Shown here in pieces: positions 8,054 through 17,228 of a stretch of DNA of 64,000 nucleotides (positions within the stretch are counted from its first letter, which is position 1; every line of letters begins with the position of its first letter). The position numbers were made by a program, and so were the translations under genes. This DNA is from Martinezella rhizogenes (GTDB taxonomy: Bacteria; Pseudomonadota; Alphaproteobacteria; Rhizobiales; Rhizobiaceae), in contig NZ_SGNY01000001.1 in the NCBI RefSeq assembly GCF_007002745.1, positions 930,001 through 994,000 on the forward strand, read 5' to 3'. The notes beneath the pieces were generated by a model that was not told where the DNA came from, searched no databases, and saw only the letters and a program-made list of their open reading frames with translations.

Positions 8054-8899
8054 TCAGAACCGCTTCAGGAACGATGCCTTTGCAAGAGCCCATTGCCGGC
8101 GAAGCTGCGACAGCTGCAACTCGCCCTCGAACACGCCCACCCCGGCCTTTCTTGCCGCGAGGATGACCGGTCCGGACAGGGCAACGGGCAGATAGGCGGC
8201 AAAGACGGACCTTGGGATTTTCGCGCGTCTTGCCTTTTCCAGATGATCGAGCGCATGAGCAGCAAATAGCTCTATGGCGATGCCGACGCGTTGTCGGTCA
8301 TCGCCTTCAAGAAAGGTCTCGCGATCGAGCCCGGCGGCCGCGAGCATATCGGCGGGAATATAGACCTGCCCGCGACGGCGATGCAGCGGCATCAGCAGCA
8401 GAATGCCGGCCATGGCCTGCGCGACGCCCGCATGTCCGGCCGCCTCCGCACTTGCGGTCGCGTCTTCCGCCGAGAGCACGAGGCTCGCCAGCTGGATCAG
8501 CGCCGAGGCGGTCTCCCCGGCATAACCTTCAAGCGCGTTTCGATCCTCGAACAGATCGTCATAGAGATCGAAAATACGCGCCTCGATCATATTGGCCAGC
8601 ACCGGGCGCGGCAGACGATATTGCTCGATAGCGGTCAAGAGAGCCGCAGCAACGGGATGGGACAGACTGTCGCCATGCGCATTGCCCTCAAGCAGATCGC
8701 GCCACCATTGCATGCGCACTTCGCCAGGCAGCGCCTCGCGCACGGAATCGCGGATACGGGCGATCTCGGCATTAAAAGCGTAAAGCGCCGCCAGAGAATT
8801 GCGTTTATCGGCAGGCGACAGAAGACAGGCGAGATAGCGGTCGCGATCGGTGTCGCGCAGCGTCGCGAGGCAGACGTCGAGATTTTCTGTGGGTGCCAT
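8054..8899 (-). CDS. Phytoene/squalene-synthase-family protein (NDUFAF6-like)
   Basis: The 281-residue product has the all-helical isoprenoid-synthase fold of the SQS/PSY family: the region RNSLAALYAFNAEIARIRD corresponds to the first Asp-rich helix, DLYDDLFED to the second half of the active site, and RRGQVYIPADM to the conserved C-terminal motif (VYLPxD). The first motif lacks the full DxxxD of true phytoene or squalene synthases, so catalysis is doubtful. The mitochondrial homologue NDUFAF6 is a complex I assembly factor. It lies 23 bases after the Mth938/NDUFAF3-like gene, downstream of secDF, a context which supports the assembly-factor reading rather than carotenoid synthesis; no crt genes are near. 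Confidence 0.85.
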   Translation of the reverse strand: MAPTENLDVCLATLRDTDRDRYLACLLSPADKRNSLAALYAFNAEIARIRDSVREALPGEVRMQWWRDLLEGNAHGDSLSHPVAAALLTAIEQYRLPRPVLANMIEARIFDLYDDLFEDRNALEGYAGETASALIQLASLVLSAEDATASAEAAGHAGVAQAMAGILLLMPLHRRRGQVYIPADMLAAAGLDRETFLEGDDRQRVGIAIELFAAHALDHLEKARRAKIPRSVFAAYLPVALSGPVILAARKAGVGVFEGELQLSQLRRQWALAKASFLKRF

Positions 8900-8922
8900 G
8901 GTTCCCCGCGCGAAACGTCCTG

Positions 8923-9315
8923 TCAGCCTTCGACGGCAATCAGCGCCGCAGCGACGGCGCGCGATTCCGAAAGCATGATATTATAGGTGCGCACGGCAGC
9001 ACCCGTGCTCATCGGGTCGACCGAAATGCCCGCTTCCTTGAAGGCCGCGCGCAGTTCCTTCGGCAGAACACGCATGCCGTCCCCCGTACCGATCAACAGC
9101 ACCTCGATGTCCTGCGCTTCCGCCAGAACCTTTTCGAAATGCCCGACGGTCAATTCTTTCGCATCGACCGGCTCCCAGCCATGAATGCCGGACGGCAGAA
9201 GCAGAAGCGAGCCGCGATGCGACATCTCGGCAAAACGGAAACCGCCATTGCCATAGGCATCGATGGGCGCCCGGCCGGGAAAATGGGCCGGGCGTATTTC
9301 TATCCCGCCGGCCAT
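8923..9315 (-). CDS. Mth938-domain protein (NDUFAF3-like)
   Basis: A 130-residue single-domain protein of the Mth938/DUF498 family. Typical landmarks are the YGNGGFRF start, LPSGIHGWEP, then LLIGTGDG and the C-terminal YNIMLSESRAVAAALIA. The mitochondrial homologue NDUFAF3 works with NDUFAF4 in early complex I assembly at the inner membrane. Its start codon overlaps the secDF stop by one base (TGATG), so the two are coupled; secDF function in membrane insertion fits a role in respiratory-complex assembly. The bacterial function is inferred, not shown. Confidence 0.9.
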   Translation of the reverse strand: MAGGIEIRPAHFPGRAPIDAYGNGGFRFAEMSHRGSLLLLPSGIHGWEPVDAKELTVGHFEKVLAEAQDIEVLLIGTGDGMRVLPKELRAAFKEAGISVDPMSTGAAVRTYNIMLSESRAVAAALIAVEG

Positions 9316-11879
9316 CAGACGGCAGGCTTGCCGCCGATGGCGTTGCCGGGCTTTTCATCCTTCTCGTCTTCCGCATCCTTGTTGTCGGGACGCAGCTTGA
9401 AGGCGATCAGCACGGGCGCGGCAATATAGAGCGAGGAGAACACGCCGATACCGACACCGAACAGCATGGCGAAGGTGAAGGAGCGAATAACCTCGCCACC
9501 GAAGAGGTAGAGCGCGAGCAGTGCCAGAAGCACGGTCAGACCGGTAAGGATCGTACGCGACAGCGTCTGGTTCAGCGACACGTCGATGACCATCGACAGC
9601 GGCATCTTTTTGTAACGCCGGAGGTTTTCGCGGATACGGTCATAGATGACGACGGTATCGTTCAGCGAATAACCGATGATCGTCAGGATCGCCGCGATAC
9701 TCGTCAGGTTGAACTCAAGCCCAAGGAAGACGAAGAGGCCTATGGTGAAGACCACGTCGTGCACCATCGAGATGACCGCACCGAGCGCGAACTGCCATTC
9801 GAAGCGAACCCAGATATAGACCATGATCGCCGTCATCGCGAGCAGGATGCCGATCGTCGAGGTGAAGGTAAGGTCACCCGACACGGCCGGACCGACGACT
9901 TCGACGCGGCGGAAATCGTATTTGTCCTCAAGCTCGCCACGCACCATGGTGATGGCGGACTGTTCGGCATTCTCGCCGCCTTCCTGCGCCTGAATGCGGA
10001 TGAGAACATCCTGCGGCGTGCCGAAGTTCTGTGCCTGGATTTCACCGAGGTTCAGCTGGTTCAGACGATCGCGGATTTCTGCGAGATCTGCCTCACCCTG
10101 CTTGGCGCGCACTTCGATGACCGAACCGCCCTGGAAGTCGATGCCGAGGTTCAGGCCCTTGCCAACGAAACCGCCGATGCAGGCCAGCATGATGGCGCCG
10201 GTGATCATGAACACCACGCGACGATAGCGCATGAAGGGAATATCGCGGCCATCGAACATGGCGGTGCGGACACCCTTCGGCAGGTGTTTCGGACGGCTGC
10301 GGCGAACCCAGTAGCCGAACATCCACGCCGTCAGCGTATAGGCGGTAAAGACGGTGGTGATGATACCGACAGCCAGCGTCACCGCAAAGCCCTTAACCGG
10401 ACCGGTGCCCATGTAGAACAGCACGCTCGCCACGATCAACGTCGTCAGGTTGGCGTCGATAATGGTCGCAAAGGCGCGGGTGAAGCCGTTATCCAGTGAC
10501 TGGATCAGCGGTTTGCCGCTTTTCACCTCTTCGCGTATTCGCTCATAGATCAGAACGTTGGAATCCACCGCCATACCGATCGTCAGAACGATACCGGCGA
10601 TACCTGGCAATGTCAGCGTTGATCCGATCACACTGAGGACCGCCAGCAGCATGACGACGTTGACGACAAGGGCGATGTTCGCCAGCAGGCCGAAGAAGCC
10701 GTAGAAGACGAACATGAAGATGAGAACGCCGACGGCGCCGATGGCGCTTGCCGTCAGGCCGGCGGTGATGGAGTCGTTACCAAGGCTCGGGCCGACGGTG
10801 CGTTCTTCAACGACGGTCAGCGTGGCTGGAAGTGCGCCGGCACGCAGCAGAACCGCGAGGTCGTTTGCACCCTGCACCGAGAAGTTACCGGAAATCTGTC
10901 CCGAACCGCCGATGATCGGCTCACGGATGACAGGTGCGGAAATGACCTGGTTATCAAGAACGATGGCGAAAGGCTTGCCGACATTCTGCTGCGTCGCCTG
11001 CGCAAAGCGCTGCGCGCCGCGGCTGTCGAAGCGGAAGGTGACGACCGGCTCGTTGGTCTGCTGGTTGAAGCTCGCCTGCGAATCCACGAGGTTGTCGCCA
11101 GAAACGAGAGCACGGCGCTCCACCAGATAGGGAACCGGCGGATCGTCCTGCGAATAGAGAACTTCGGAGGTTGCGGGCGGACGGCCATTCATCGCTTCCT
11201 GCACCGGCATGGTGGTGTCGACCATGCGGAAGGACAGCTTTGCCGTCTGGTTGAGAAGCGATTTCAGGCGCTGCGGATCCTGAAGGCCCGGCACCTGCAC
11301 GATGATGCGGTCGGAACCCTGACGCTGGATGAGCGGCTCGGTGGTGCCGACTTCGTCGACGCGGCGGCGCACGACTTCAATCGACTGCGATACGGCCGAT
11401 GACAGGCGGTAATCAACACCTTCGTCGGTGAGGTTGAGCCGCAACAGATTGTCGCCGCCGTCGCTCATCGTCACTTCGGTGATGGAGCCGCCGACCAGCG
11501 TTCCGGCGGAAACCGGCTGCGTCAGATCGCGAAGCGCCGTCTTGGCGGCTTCCAGCTGGGCGGGATCGCTGATGCGAACCTGAATCTGCTGGCCGTTGCC
11601 GGCAAGCCCGGAATAGCGGATATTGGCGTCGCGAAGCTGGGTGCGCACATCGCCGACAATCGTCTCAAGCCGTTCCTTGACAATGTCGGAACGCTCGATC
11701 TTGAGCATGATGTGCGAGCCGCCCTGAAGGTCGAGACCGAGCGTTACCTTGTTGTCCTTGTACCAGGCAGGCATGCTCTCCAGCTGTTTTTCCGAAAACA
11801 GGTTAGGAGAGGCGATAAAGACGCTTGCCAGCACAAGCAGCCAGATGAAGACTGTTTTCCAACGGGAAAAATGAAGCAT
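9315..11879 (-). CDS. secDF: Fused protein-export membrane protein SecDF
   Basis: SecD and SecF are joined in one 854-residue chain. SecDF uses the proton gradient to pull translocating proteins across the inner membrane with SecYEG. The N-terminal part shows the first helix, the SecD signature (VTLGLDLQGGSHIMLKI), a periplasmic P1 region and the D4-type motif GFAVTLAVGIITTVFTAY; a second start-like region (LNLGIDFQGGSVIEVRAKQ) marks the SecF half. About twelve helices are expected. I start at the ATG at 11879 (M-L-H-F-S-R-W); an in-frame extension to 11936 lacks support. The fused form is found in several alphaproteobacteria and Gram-positives. yajC lies 82 bases upstream. Confidence 0.97.
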   Translation of the reverse strand: MLHFSRWKTVFIWLLVLASVFIASPNLFSEKQLESMPAWYKDNKVTLGLDLQGGSHIMLKIERSDIVKERLETIVGDVRTQLRDANIRYSGLAGNGQQIQVRISDPAQLEAAKTALRDLTQPVSAGTLVGGSITEVTMSDGGDNLLRLNLTDEGVDYRLSSAVSQSIEVVRRRVDEVGTTEPLIQRQGSDRIIVQVPGLQDPQRLKSLLNQTAKLSFRMVDTTMPVQEAMNGRPPATSEVLYSQDDPPVPYLVERRALVSGDNLVDSQASFNQQTNEPVVTFRFDSRGAQRFAQATQQNVGKPFAIVLDNQVISAPVIREPIIGGSGQISGNFSVQGANDLAVLLRAGALPATLTVVEERTVGPSLGNDSITAGLTASAIGAVGVLIFMFVFYGFFGLLANIALVVNVVMLLAVLSVIGSTLTLPGIAGIVLTIGMAVDSNVLIYERIREEVKSGKPLIQSLDNGFTRAFATIIDANLTTLIVASVLFYMGTGPVKGFAVTLAVGIITTVFTAYTLTAWMFGYWVRRSRPKHLPKGVRTAMFDGRDIPFMRYRRVVFMITGAIMLACIGGFVGKGLNLGIDFQGGSVIEVRAKQGEADLAEIRDRLNQLNLGEIQAQNFGTPQDVLIRIQAQEGGENAEQSAITMVRGELEDKYDFRRVEVVGPAVSGDLTFTSTIGILLAMTAIMVYIWVRFEWQFALGAVISMVHDVVFTIGLFVFLGLEFNLTSIAAILTIIGYSLNDTVVIYDRIRENLRRYKKMPLSMVIDVSLNQTLSRTILTGLTVLLALLALYLFGGEVIRSFTFAMLFGVGIGVFSSLYIAAPVLIAFKLRPDNKDAEDEKDEKPGNAIGGKPAV

Positions 11880-11961
11880 TTCGATCTCGGTCAGGGTTGG
11901 GGTTGCGCGGACAGCGCAACCCGTCAAAATTCGCAATCGGGCGTCCGGTTATCCGGCAGGA

Positions 11962-12309
11962 TCAGGAAGCGGCTTCCGTCTTGACCACTTCACCCTTCAC
12001 ACGCACTTCGGCGATATAAGCGCGGGCAGCGCGGATTTTCACGCCTTCGGCGATTTCGACTTCGAGTTCATTGTCGTCGATGACCTTGGTCACCTTGCCA
12101 ACGATGCCGCCGCCAAGAACGACCTGATCGCCACGGCGAATGCTGGTCAGTGTTTCCTGGCGCTTCTTCATCTGCGCGCGCTGCGGGCGGATGAGGAAAA
12201 AGTACCAGACGACCATAAGGGGCGCAAACAGGAAAAGCATTTCCAGGCCGGAACCGAAGGCCGATGCGCCGCCCGTTGCGTCCTGGGCAAAAGCTTGACT
12301 AATGAACAT
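11962..12309 (-). CDS. yajC: Preprotein translocase subunit YajC
   Basis: A 115-residue protein with one transmembrane helix (MLFLFAPLMVVWYFFLIRPQ) ending in the family signature FLIRPQRAQMKKR, followed by a small beta domain (GDQVVLGGGIVGKVTKV). YajC joins SecD and SecF in the holotranslocon. The ATG at 12309 is preceded by GAGGAG. It is the first gene of the unit yajC-secDF-Mth938-SQS/PSY. Length fits the family (about 110). Confidence 0.97.
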   Translation of the reverse strand: MFISQAFAQDATGGASAFGSGLEMLFLFAPLMVVWYFFLIRPQRAQMKKRQETLTSIRRGDQVVLGGGIVGKVTKVIDDNELEVEIAEGVKIRAARAYIAEVRVKGEVVKTEAAS

Positions 12310-12516
12310 ATAAAACTCCTCAACGATTACGGCACGACCTCGTATGCCGCCCCAGCTTTCAAGCCGCCGGAATATAGTGGGGAACGCCGGGATTGCAACA
12401 GATGCAAGGCCCACGCCGTACCGATTCCGGACCTCTTAACCTTTATGGGCCGGAAACGCCATGCTAGGCCGGTCGCAAAACAGAGTTTTGAACACCAGAC
12501 AAGCGGAAGAAACACC

Positions 12517-13389
12517 ATGATTCGAGAAGAAACGGCCACCCTGCTTCTTGCCGAACTGCGCCGGCTGAACGTTGCCGTGGAGCGGCTGGCAGGCCCGGCC
12601 CCCGCCGTAAACGACTGGAATGCAGCCGATTGTTTCGTCTGGTCGCCGGTCAATTCGTTTTTGCAGCCCGTCCCCCGCCCCAACCGCATCGCACTCAAAC
12701 TCATTCGCGGCGTCGATCATGTGCGTGACATCCTGCATGAAAACACCCTGCGTTTCGCCGATGGTTTTCCCGCCAACAACGTGCTTTTGTGGGGCGCACG
12801 CGGCATGGGCAAGTCCTCGCTGGTCAAGGCGGTTCACGAAGATGTGCGCACCGCAAGCGGCGTTCCCCTGAAACTGGTGGAAGTGCACCGTGAGGATATC
12901 CACACCCTGCCCGCTTTGCTCGACATACTGAAAACCTCGGATCAGCGCGTCATCCTGTTCTGCGACGATCTCTCTTTCGATCACGACGACACGGCCTACA
13001 AATCGCTGAAGGCGGCGCTCGATGGTGGTATCGAAGGGCGGCCGGACAATGTCCTTTTCTATGCGACCTCCAACCGCCGCCATCTGCTGCCACGCCACAT
13101 GATGGAAAACGAACAATCGACCGCCATCAACCCGTCGGAAGCAGTCGAAGAAAAAGTCTCCCTGTCCGATCGCTTCGGCCTGTGGCTCGGCTTCCACAAA
13201 TGCGGCCAGGAAGACTATCTGACGATGATCGACAGCTATGCCGAACACTTCGATCTGGGTGTGGACCGCGAAACCCTGCATCACGAAGCGCTGGAATGGG
13301 CAACCACCCGCGGCGGCCGCTCTGGCCGCGTTGCCTGGCAATATATTCAGGACGCCGCTGGCCGTTTGAGGAAATCCATCGACCGATAA
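12517..13389 (+). CDS. DUF815 AAA-type ATPase
   Basis: A 290-residue ATP-binding protein. Walker A is GARGMGKSS and Walker B is VILFCDDLSF; a sensor-like ATSNRRHLLPRHM follows, which is the AAA+ Sensor 1 region. The N-terminal third precedes the nucleotide site, and a helical C-terminal lid (residues about 220-290) ends in VAWQYIQDAAGRLRKS. DUF815 proteins are widespread in alphaproteobacteria; their role is not established. The gene is divergent from yajC. I chose the ATG at 12517, after GGAAGAAACACC. There is no sign of a partner gene on the same strand. Confidence 0.9.
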   Translation: MIREETATLLLAELRRLNVAVERLAGPAPAVNDWNAADCFVWSPVNSFLQPVPRPNRIALKLIRGVDHVRDILHENTLRFADGFPANNVLLWGARGMGKSSLVKAVHEDVRTASGVPLKLVEVHREDIHTLPALLDILKTSDQRVILFCDDLSFDHDDTAYKSLKAALDGGIEGRPDNVLFYATSNRRHLLPRHMMENEQSTAINPSEAVEEKVSLSDRFGLWLGFHKCGQEDYLTMIDSYAEHFDLGVDRETLHHEALEWATTRGGRSGRVAWQYIQDAAGRLRKSIDR

Positions 13390-13730
13390 CGCGACAGTGA
13401 CGGCTGGCGAAAGCCAGTGTCGTTACGGCCACAAAGCGTGTCGTATTTCCGAACGACAAGCCGCGCCCCGCATGGTTTGCTGCAGCCATCCGGTTCCGCT
13501 TCGAATTTCGAGGCGGAACAGTCGGAACACCGGCGAAATGCCGGTGGCTGCGGCGGGCGGTGATCGGGAGGCAGGCTGCGTCCTTTATGGACATATGACC
13601 ATTCCCCTTTCCATCCCTTCGCCGAAAAATTCCGCTCGAACCGGACATCGGTTCAGGCGCGTATTTCGACGATATCCTGTCCGCGGAGGAGCGGGCCGGC
13701 ATTGGCGTTCAACCCGAGGAGGAGATGGAT
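13390..13730. other. Intergenic region before formaldehyde dehydrogenase
   Basis: About 340 bases without a gene I can support. A GC-rich imperfect hairpin (GGCTGGC-GAAA-GCCAG, near 13402-13418) lies just after the DUF815 stop but lacks a T tract. Near the end is AGGAGG (13717-13722), the ribosome site of the dehydrogenase. No repeat or RNA is recognised. Confidence 0.5.
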
Positions 13731-14921
13731 ATGAGCAGGAACAGAGGCGTCGTTTACCTGAAGCCCGGACAGGTCGAGGTGCGCGACATCGACGACCCCA
13801 AGCTTGAGGCGCCGGATGGCCGCCGTATCGAACACGGCGTTATTCTCAAGGTGATTTCCACCAATATCTGTGGCTCCGACCAGCATATGGTGCGCGGCCG
13901 CACCACGGCTATGCCGGGTCTCGTCCTTGGCCATGAAATTACCGGCGAAGTCATCGAAAAAGGTGTCGATGTCGAGATGCTGGAAATCGGCGACATCGTC
14001 TCGGTGCCGTTCAACGTTGCCTGCGGCCGTTGCCGTTGCTGCAAATCGCAGGATACCGGCGTCTGCCTGACGGTGAACCCGTCACGCGCCGGCGGCGCTT
14101 ACGGTTACGTCGATATGGGCGGCTGGATCGGTGGACAGGCCCGTTATGTCACCATCCCCTATGCTGATTTCAACCTTCTGAAATTCCCCGATCGCGACAA
14201 GGCGATGTCGAAGATCCGCGATCTCACCATGCTGTCAGATATCCTGCCGACCGGCTTCCACGGCGCCGTCAAGGCGGGCGTCGGTGTCGGTTCCACGGTC
14301 TATGTCGCGGGCGCCGGCCCGGTCGGTCTTGCCGCAGCCGCCTCCGCCCGCATTCTGGGTGCAGCCGTCGTCATGGTCGGTGATTTCAACAAGGATCGCC
14401 TCGCCCACGCCGCCCGCGTCGGTTTCGAGCCCGTCGATCTTTCCAAGGGTGACCGCCTGGGCGACATGATTGCCGAGATCGTCGGCACCAACGAGGTCGA
14501 CAGCGCCATCGACGCCGTCGGTTTCGAGGCACGCGGCCATTCCGGCGGCGAACAGCCGGCCATCGTTCTCAACCAGATGATGGAAATCACCCGCGCCGCC
14601 GGCTCCATCGGCATCCCCGGCCTCTACGTCACCGAAGACCCCGGCGCGGTTGACAATGCGGCGAAACAGGGCGCCCTGTCGCTGCGTTTCGGCCTCGGCT
14701 GGGCCAAGGCGCAATCCTTCCACACCGGCCAGACGCCAGTGTTGAAATATAACCGCCAGCTCATGCAGGCGATCCTGCATGACCGCCTGCCCATCGCCGA
14801 CATCGTCAATGCCAAGATCATCGCGCTCGACGATGCCGTGCAGGGTTATGAAAGCTTTGATCAGGGCGCGGCAACCAAGTTCGTGCTCGACCCGCACGGT
14901 GATCTGTTGAAAGCGGCCTGA
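13731..14921 (+). CDS. fdhA: Glutathione-independent formaldehyde dehydrogenase
   Basis: A 396-residue zinc dehydrogenase very close to the Pseudomonas putida enzyme that oxidises formaldehyde to formate with NAD and no free glutathione (it can also dismute aldehydes). Matching segments include ISTNICGSDQHMVRGRTT, LGHEITGEVIEKG, VACGRCRCC with the structural zinc cysteines, and GAGPVGLAAAASARILGAAV for NAD binding. The ATG at 13731 sits eight bases after AGGAGG; an ATG at 13725 is only two bases away from it and so is less likely. It lies alone, with its own terminator. No formate dehydrogenase is adjacent. Confidence 0.93.
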   Translation: MSRNRGVVYLKPGQVEVRDIDDPKLEAPDGRRIEHGVILKVISTNICGSDQHMVRGRTTAMPGLVLGHEITGEVIEKGVDVEMLEIGDIVSVPFNVACGRCRCCKSQDTGVCLTVNPSRAGGAYGYVDMGGWIGGQARYVTIPYADFNLLKFPDRDKAMSKIRDLTMLSDILPTGFHGAVKAGVGVGSTVYVAGAGPVGLAAAASARILGAAVVMVGDFNKDRLAHAARVGFEPVDLSKGDRLGDMIAEIVGTNEVDSAIDAVGFEARGHSGGEQPAIVLNQMMEITRAAGSIGIPGLYVTEDPGAVDNAAKQGALSLRFGLGWAKAQSFHTGQTPVLKYNRQLMQAILHDRLPIADIVNAKIIALDDAVQGYESFDQGAATKFVLDPHGDLLKAA

Positions 14922-14950
14922 CGCCTCGATCAACAGGCAAGAATGACAGA

Positions 14951-14983
14951 ACGCCCGCGACACACCCCGTCGCGGGCGTTTTT
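14951..14983 (+). terminator. Terminator after formaldehyde dehydrogenase
   Basis: An 11-bp perfect stem ACGCCCGCGAC/GTCGCGGGCGT with loop ACACCCC is followed by TTTT. It may also serve the converging tetR. Confidence 0.9.
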
Positions 14984-15014
14984 GCATGCCCAAGCATGTC
15001 TCCGGCCGGAGATA

Positions 15015-15674
15015 TTATGCTTCGCTCTCGGCAAGCGCTTCAAGCTCGGCCACCGCCTCCGCGGAAAGATAAGGCCTGAACAGGCTGGAGACCTGCTGCA
15101 GCCCCCAATCCAGCTGCTGCTGCCCGAATTCGCTGACGCCTTCCTGCAGATTGAGATAGGCCGCCCAATAGGTCGAGACGATCCACAGATTGGTCAAAAC
15201 CGCGTCGCGCTCGCTCTCGGGAATAGTCACCAGACCCACCTTCTGCATGCGGCCGACAATGTCGCCAACTGCCAGTCGCATTGCGGCGCTTATGGTTCTG
15301 ACCGGCTCCACCAGTGATGGTGCCAGTGCGATCAGGCCGACCAGATCGCGAAACAGAAAGCGGTAGCTCCATACCAGCGAGAACCATTGCCGAAGAAAAC
15401 CGGCATAGGTGGCCGCCGCCCCCTCGTCTGCCCCGTCAACGGTTGTGACCAGCATCATCGCATCGGCTTCGAACCGCGCAAACAGCGCGAGAACCAGCGC
15501 TTCCTTGGTGCGGAAATGATAATAAAGATTGCCCTCATTAATATCGACCGCAAGGGCGATCTCCGCCGTCGTTACGCGATCAGGCCCGCGCCCGTTGAAC
15601 AGTTCCAGGGCGGCATCCAGAATTCTGTCGCGCGTACGTGCTCTGCGTGGTCGCTCCGGCTCATTGCTCTTCAT
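15015..15674 (-). CDS. TetR-family repressor, likely of the adjacent P450
   Basis: A 219-residue TetR protein. The N-terminal helix-turn-helix is clear: TRDRILDAALELFNGRGPDR then VTTAEIALAVDINEGNLYYH, ending in the FRTKEALV hinge. The rest is a helical ligand-binding domain with no close match I can name. The gene diverges from the cytochrome P450; two 16-bp near-palindromes lie between the starts, so it probably represses both genes until an inducer (perhaps the P450 substrate) binds. The ATG at 15674 follows an upstream TTG in frame at 15677; the ATG is preferred. Confidence 0.9.
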   Translation of the reverse strand: MKSNEPERPRRARTRDRILDAALELFNGRGPDRVTTAEIALAVDINEGNLYYHFRTKEALVLALFARFEADAMMLVTTVDGADEGAAATYAGFLRQWFSLVWSYRFLFRDLVGLIALAPSLVEPVRTISAAMRLAVGDIVGRMQKVGLVTIPESERDAVLTNLWIVSTYWAAYLNLQEGVSEFGQQQLDWGLQQVSSLFRPYLSAEAVAELEALAESEA

Positions 15675-15700
15675 CAAAATCCTGTCCTGCCATTGAAACC

Positions 15701-15743
15701 TAAGGCATGCACCTTAAATACCTAAAATAAGGTATGCACCTTA
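15701..15743. promoter_or_regulatory. Two putative TetR operators
   Basis: TAAGGCATGCACCTTA (15701-15716) and TAAGGTATGCACCTTA (15728-15743) differ at one base and each is a near-palindrome with TAAGG/CCTTA arms. Their starts are 27 bases apart. They lie between the divergent tetR and P450 starts, where a TetR repressor would act. Confidence 0.75.
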
Positions 15744-15785
15744 ACAGCAAAACCCCATTGTTCAAACGCGAATAAGGAGCTGTCG

Positions 15786-17159
15786 ATGATCGGAACCGGC
15801 CTTCACACCCCGCCCATGGATAAGACCGGGGCGGCGCCCCTGTCAAAACTGGCCACGGCGCGTCTTGCAATCTCGCTTGTCCGTAACCCGTTAAAAGCCT
15901 TGCCGCCGGATATTTTCAGCCAACCCGCCGTCTTCACCCGGCTGGGTGGCACGATGCGCGTTCATCTCGCCGATCCCGTGCTGATCCACGAAGCTCTGGT
16001 CAAGCATGCCAATCTGCTTGGCAAGGGTGAAGATGTCCGCCGGGTGCTCGGCCCCGCGCTTGGGCAGGGTCTGCTGACCGCCGATGGCGACCACTGGAAA
16101 TGGCAAAGGCAATCCGTCGCGGCCGCCTTCCGGCATGAAAAGCTGCTGGAATTGCTGCCGGCCATGATCGAGACGGCGCGGCGCACGCAAGCGCGCTGGC
16201 GCTCCCCTTCGATCGGCGACATCGATATCGGCCATGAAATGATGCACACCACCTTCGACATCATTGTCGAAACCATGATGTCCGGCGGATATGGTATCGA
16301 CATCGCGCGCGTCGAACAGAGCATCACCGATTATCTGAGGCCGACGGGCTGGACCTTCGCGCTCGCGATGCTCGGCGCACCGGAATGGCTGCCCCATCCC
16401 GGCCGGCGCAAATCCCGCGCCGCCGTCGATTATCTGCGCGCCAGCCTTGCAACGGTGATCGCCGGCCGGCGGCAAAACCCCACCGACCGAACCGATCTTG
16501 TCTCCATGCTGCTGGAAGCAAAAGACCCGGAGACCGGACGCATGATGAGCGATGAGGAAATCATCGACAATCTTCTGACCTTCATCACCGCCGGTCATGA
16601 AACGACGGCACTCGGCCTAGCCTGGACCTTCCACCTTCTGTCGCAGGACAGGGAAACAGAAAGAAAAGTTGTCGAAGAAATTGCGGGCATCACCGGCGGC
16701 GAGCCTGTCGCGGCCGAACATATCGCCAATCTCACCTATACGAGACAGGTGTTTTCGGAGGCGATGCGGCTTTACCCGCCTGCCCCGGTCATCACGCGCA
16801 CGGCGCTGCAGGATTTCAGGCTCGGAGAGCACGAAATTGCAGCCGGAACGGTTCTTTATGTGCCGATCTATGCCGTGCACCGACACACCGCATTGTGGGA
16901 TGAACCCGAACGCTTCGACCCGTCACGTTTCGAACCCGACAGGGTCAAGACCCGCCACCGTTATGCCTATATGCCTTTCGGCGCTGGCCCGCGCGTCTGC
17001 ATTGGCAATGCCTTTGCCATGATGGAGGCCGTGGCGATCCTTGCCGTTCTTCTGCAGACCGTCCATCTCGAAAACAGGTCCATGACTGCGGCGGAGCCGC
17101 TGATGCGGGTGACATTGCGGCCGCAGGACCGGCTGATGATGAAGATCACCCAGCGCTAA
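15786..17159 (+). CDS. Cytochrome P450
   Basis: A 457-residue soluble haem monooxygenase. The I-helix oxygen-binding motif is FITAGHETT (about residue 266), the K-helix ExxR is EAMR (about 325-328) and the haem loop is FGAGPRVCIG, with the proximal Cys near residue 405. Bacterial class I P450s usually have FGxGxHxCxG; the R-V-C-I-G form is more like CYP4/CYP102-related sequences. There is no N-terminal membrane helix. No ferredoxin or reductase gene adjoins it, so electrons must come from elsewhere. Expression is probably controlled by the divergent TetR through the two operators. The substrate is unknown. Confidence 0.92.
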   Translation: MIGTGLHTPPMDKTGAAPLSKLATARLAISLVRNPLKALPPDIFSQPAVFTRLGGTMRVHLADPVLIHEALVKHANLLGKGEDVRRVLGPALGQGLLTADGDHWKWQRQSVAAAFRHEKLLELLPAMIETARRTQARWRSPSIGDIDIGHEMMHTTFDIIVETMMSGGYGIDIARVEQSITDYLRPTGWTFALAMLGAPEWLPHPGRRKSRAAVDYLRASLATVIAGRRQNPTDRTDLVSMLLEAKDPETGRMMSDEEIIDNLLTFITAGHETTALGLAWTFHLLSQDRETERKVVEEIAGITGGEPVAAEHIANLTYTRQVFSEAMRLYPPAPVITRTALQDFRLGEHEIAAGTVLYVPIYAVHRHTALWDEPERFDPSRFEPDRVKTRHRYAYMPFGAGPRVCIGNAFAMMEAVAILAVLLQTVHLENRSMTAAEPLMRVTLRPQDRLMMKITQR

Positions 17160-17166
17160 AACAAAT

Positions 17167-17192
17167 CGCCCGCGGTGTAATCACCGCGGGCG
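17167..17192 (-). terminator. Hairpin between P450 and DUF3126 genes
   Basis: A perfect 11-bp stem CGCCCGCGGTG/CACCGCGGGCG with loop TAAT lies between the convergent ends. On the minus strand it is followed by ATTTGTTTT, so it can end DUF3126 transcription. A second small hairpin GTCACC-TGAA-GGTGAC follows at 17211-17226. Confidence 0.7.
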
Positions 17193-17228
17193 ACCATTAT
17201 TGCTGAATATGTCACCTGAAGGTGACGA

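Noticed and set aside
13397-13807. 136-residue frame upstream of formaldehyde dehydrogenase
   Set aside because: It overlaps the start of the dehydrogenase in another frame and has no family resemblance.
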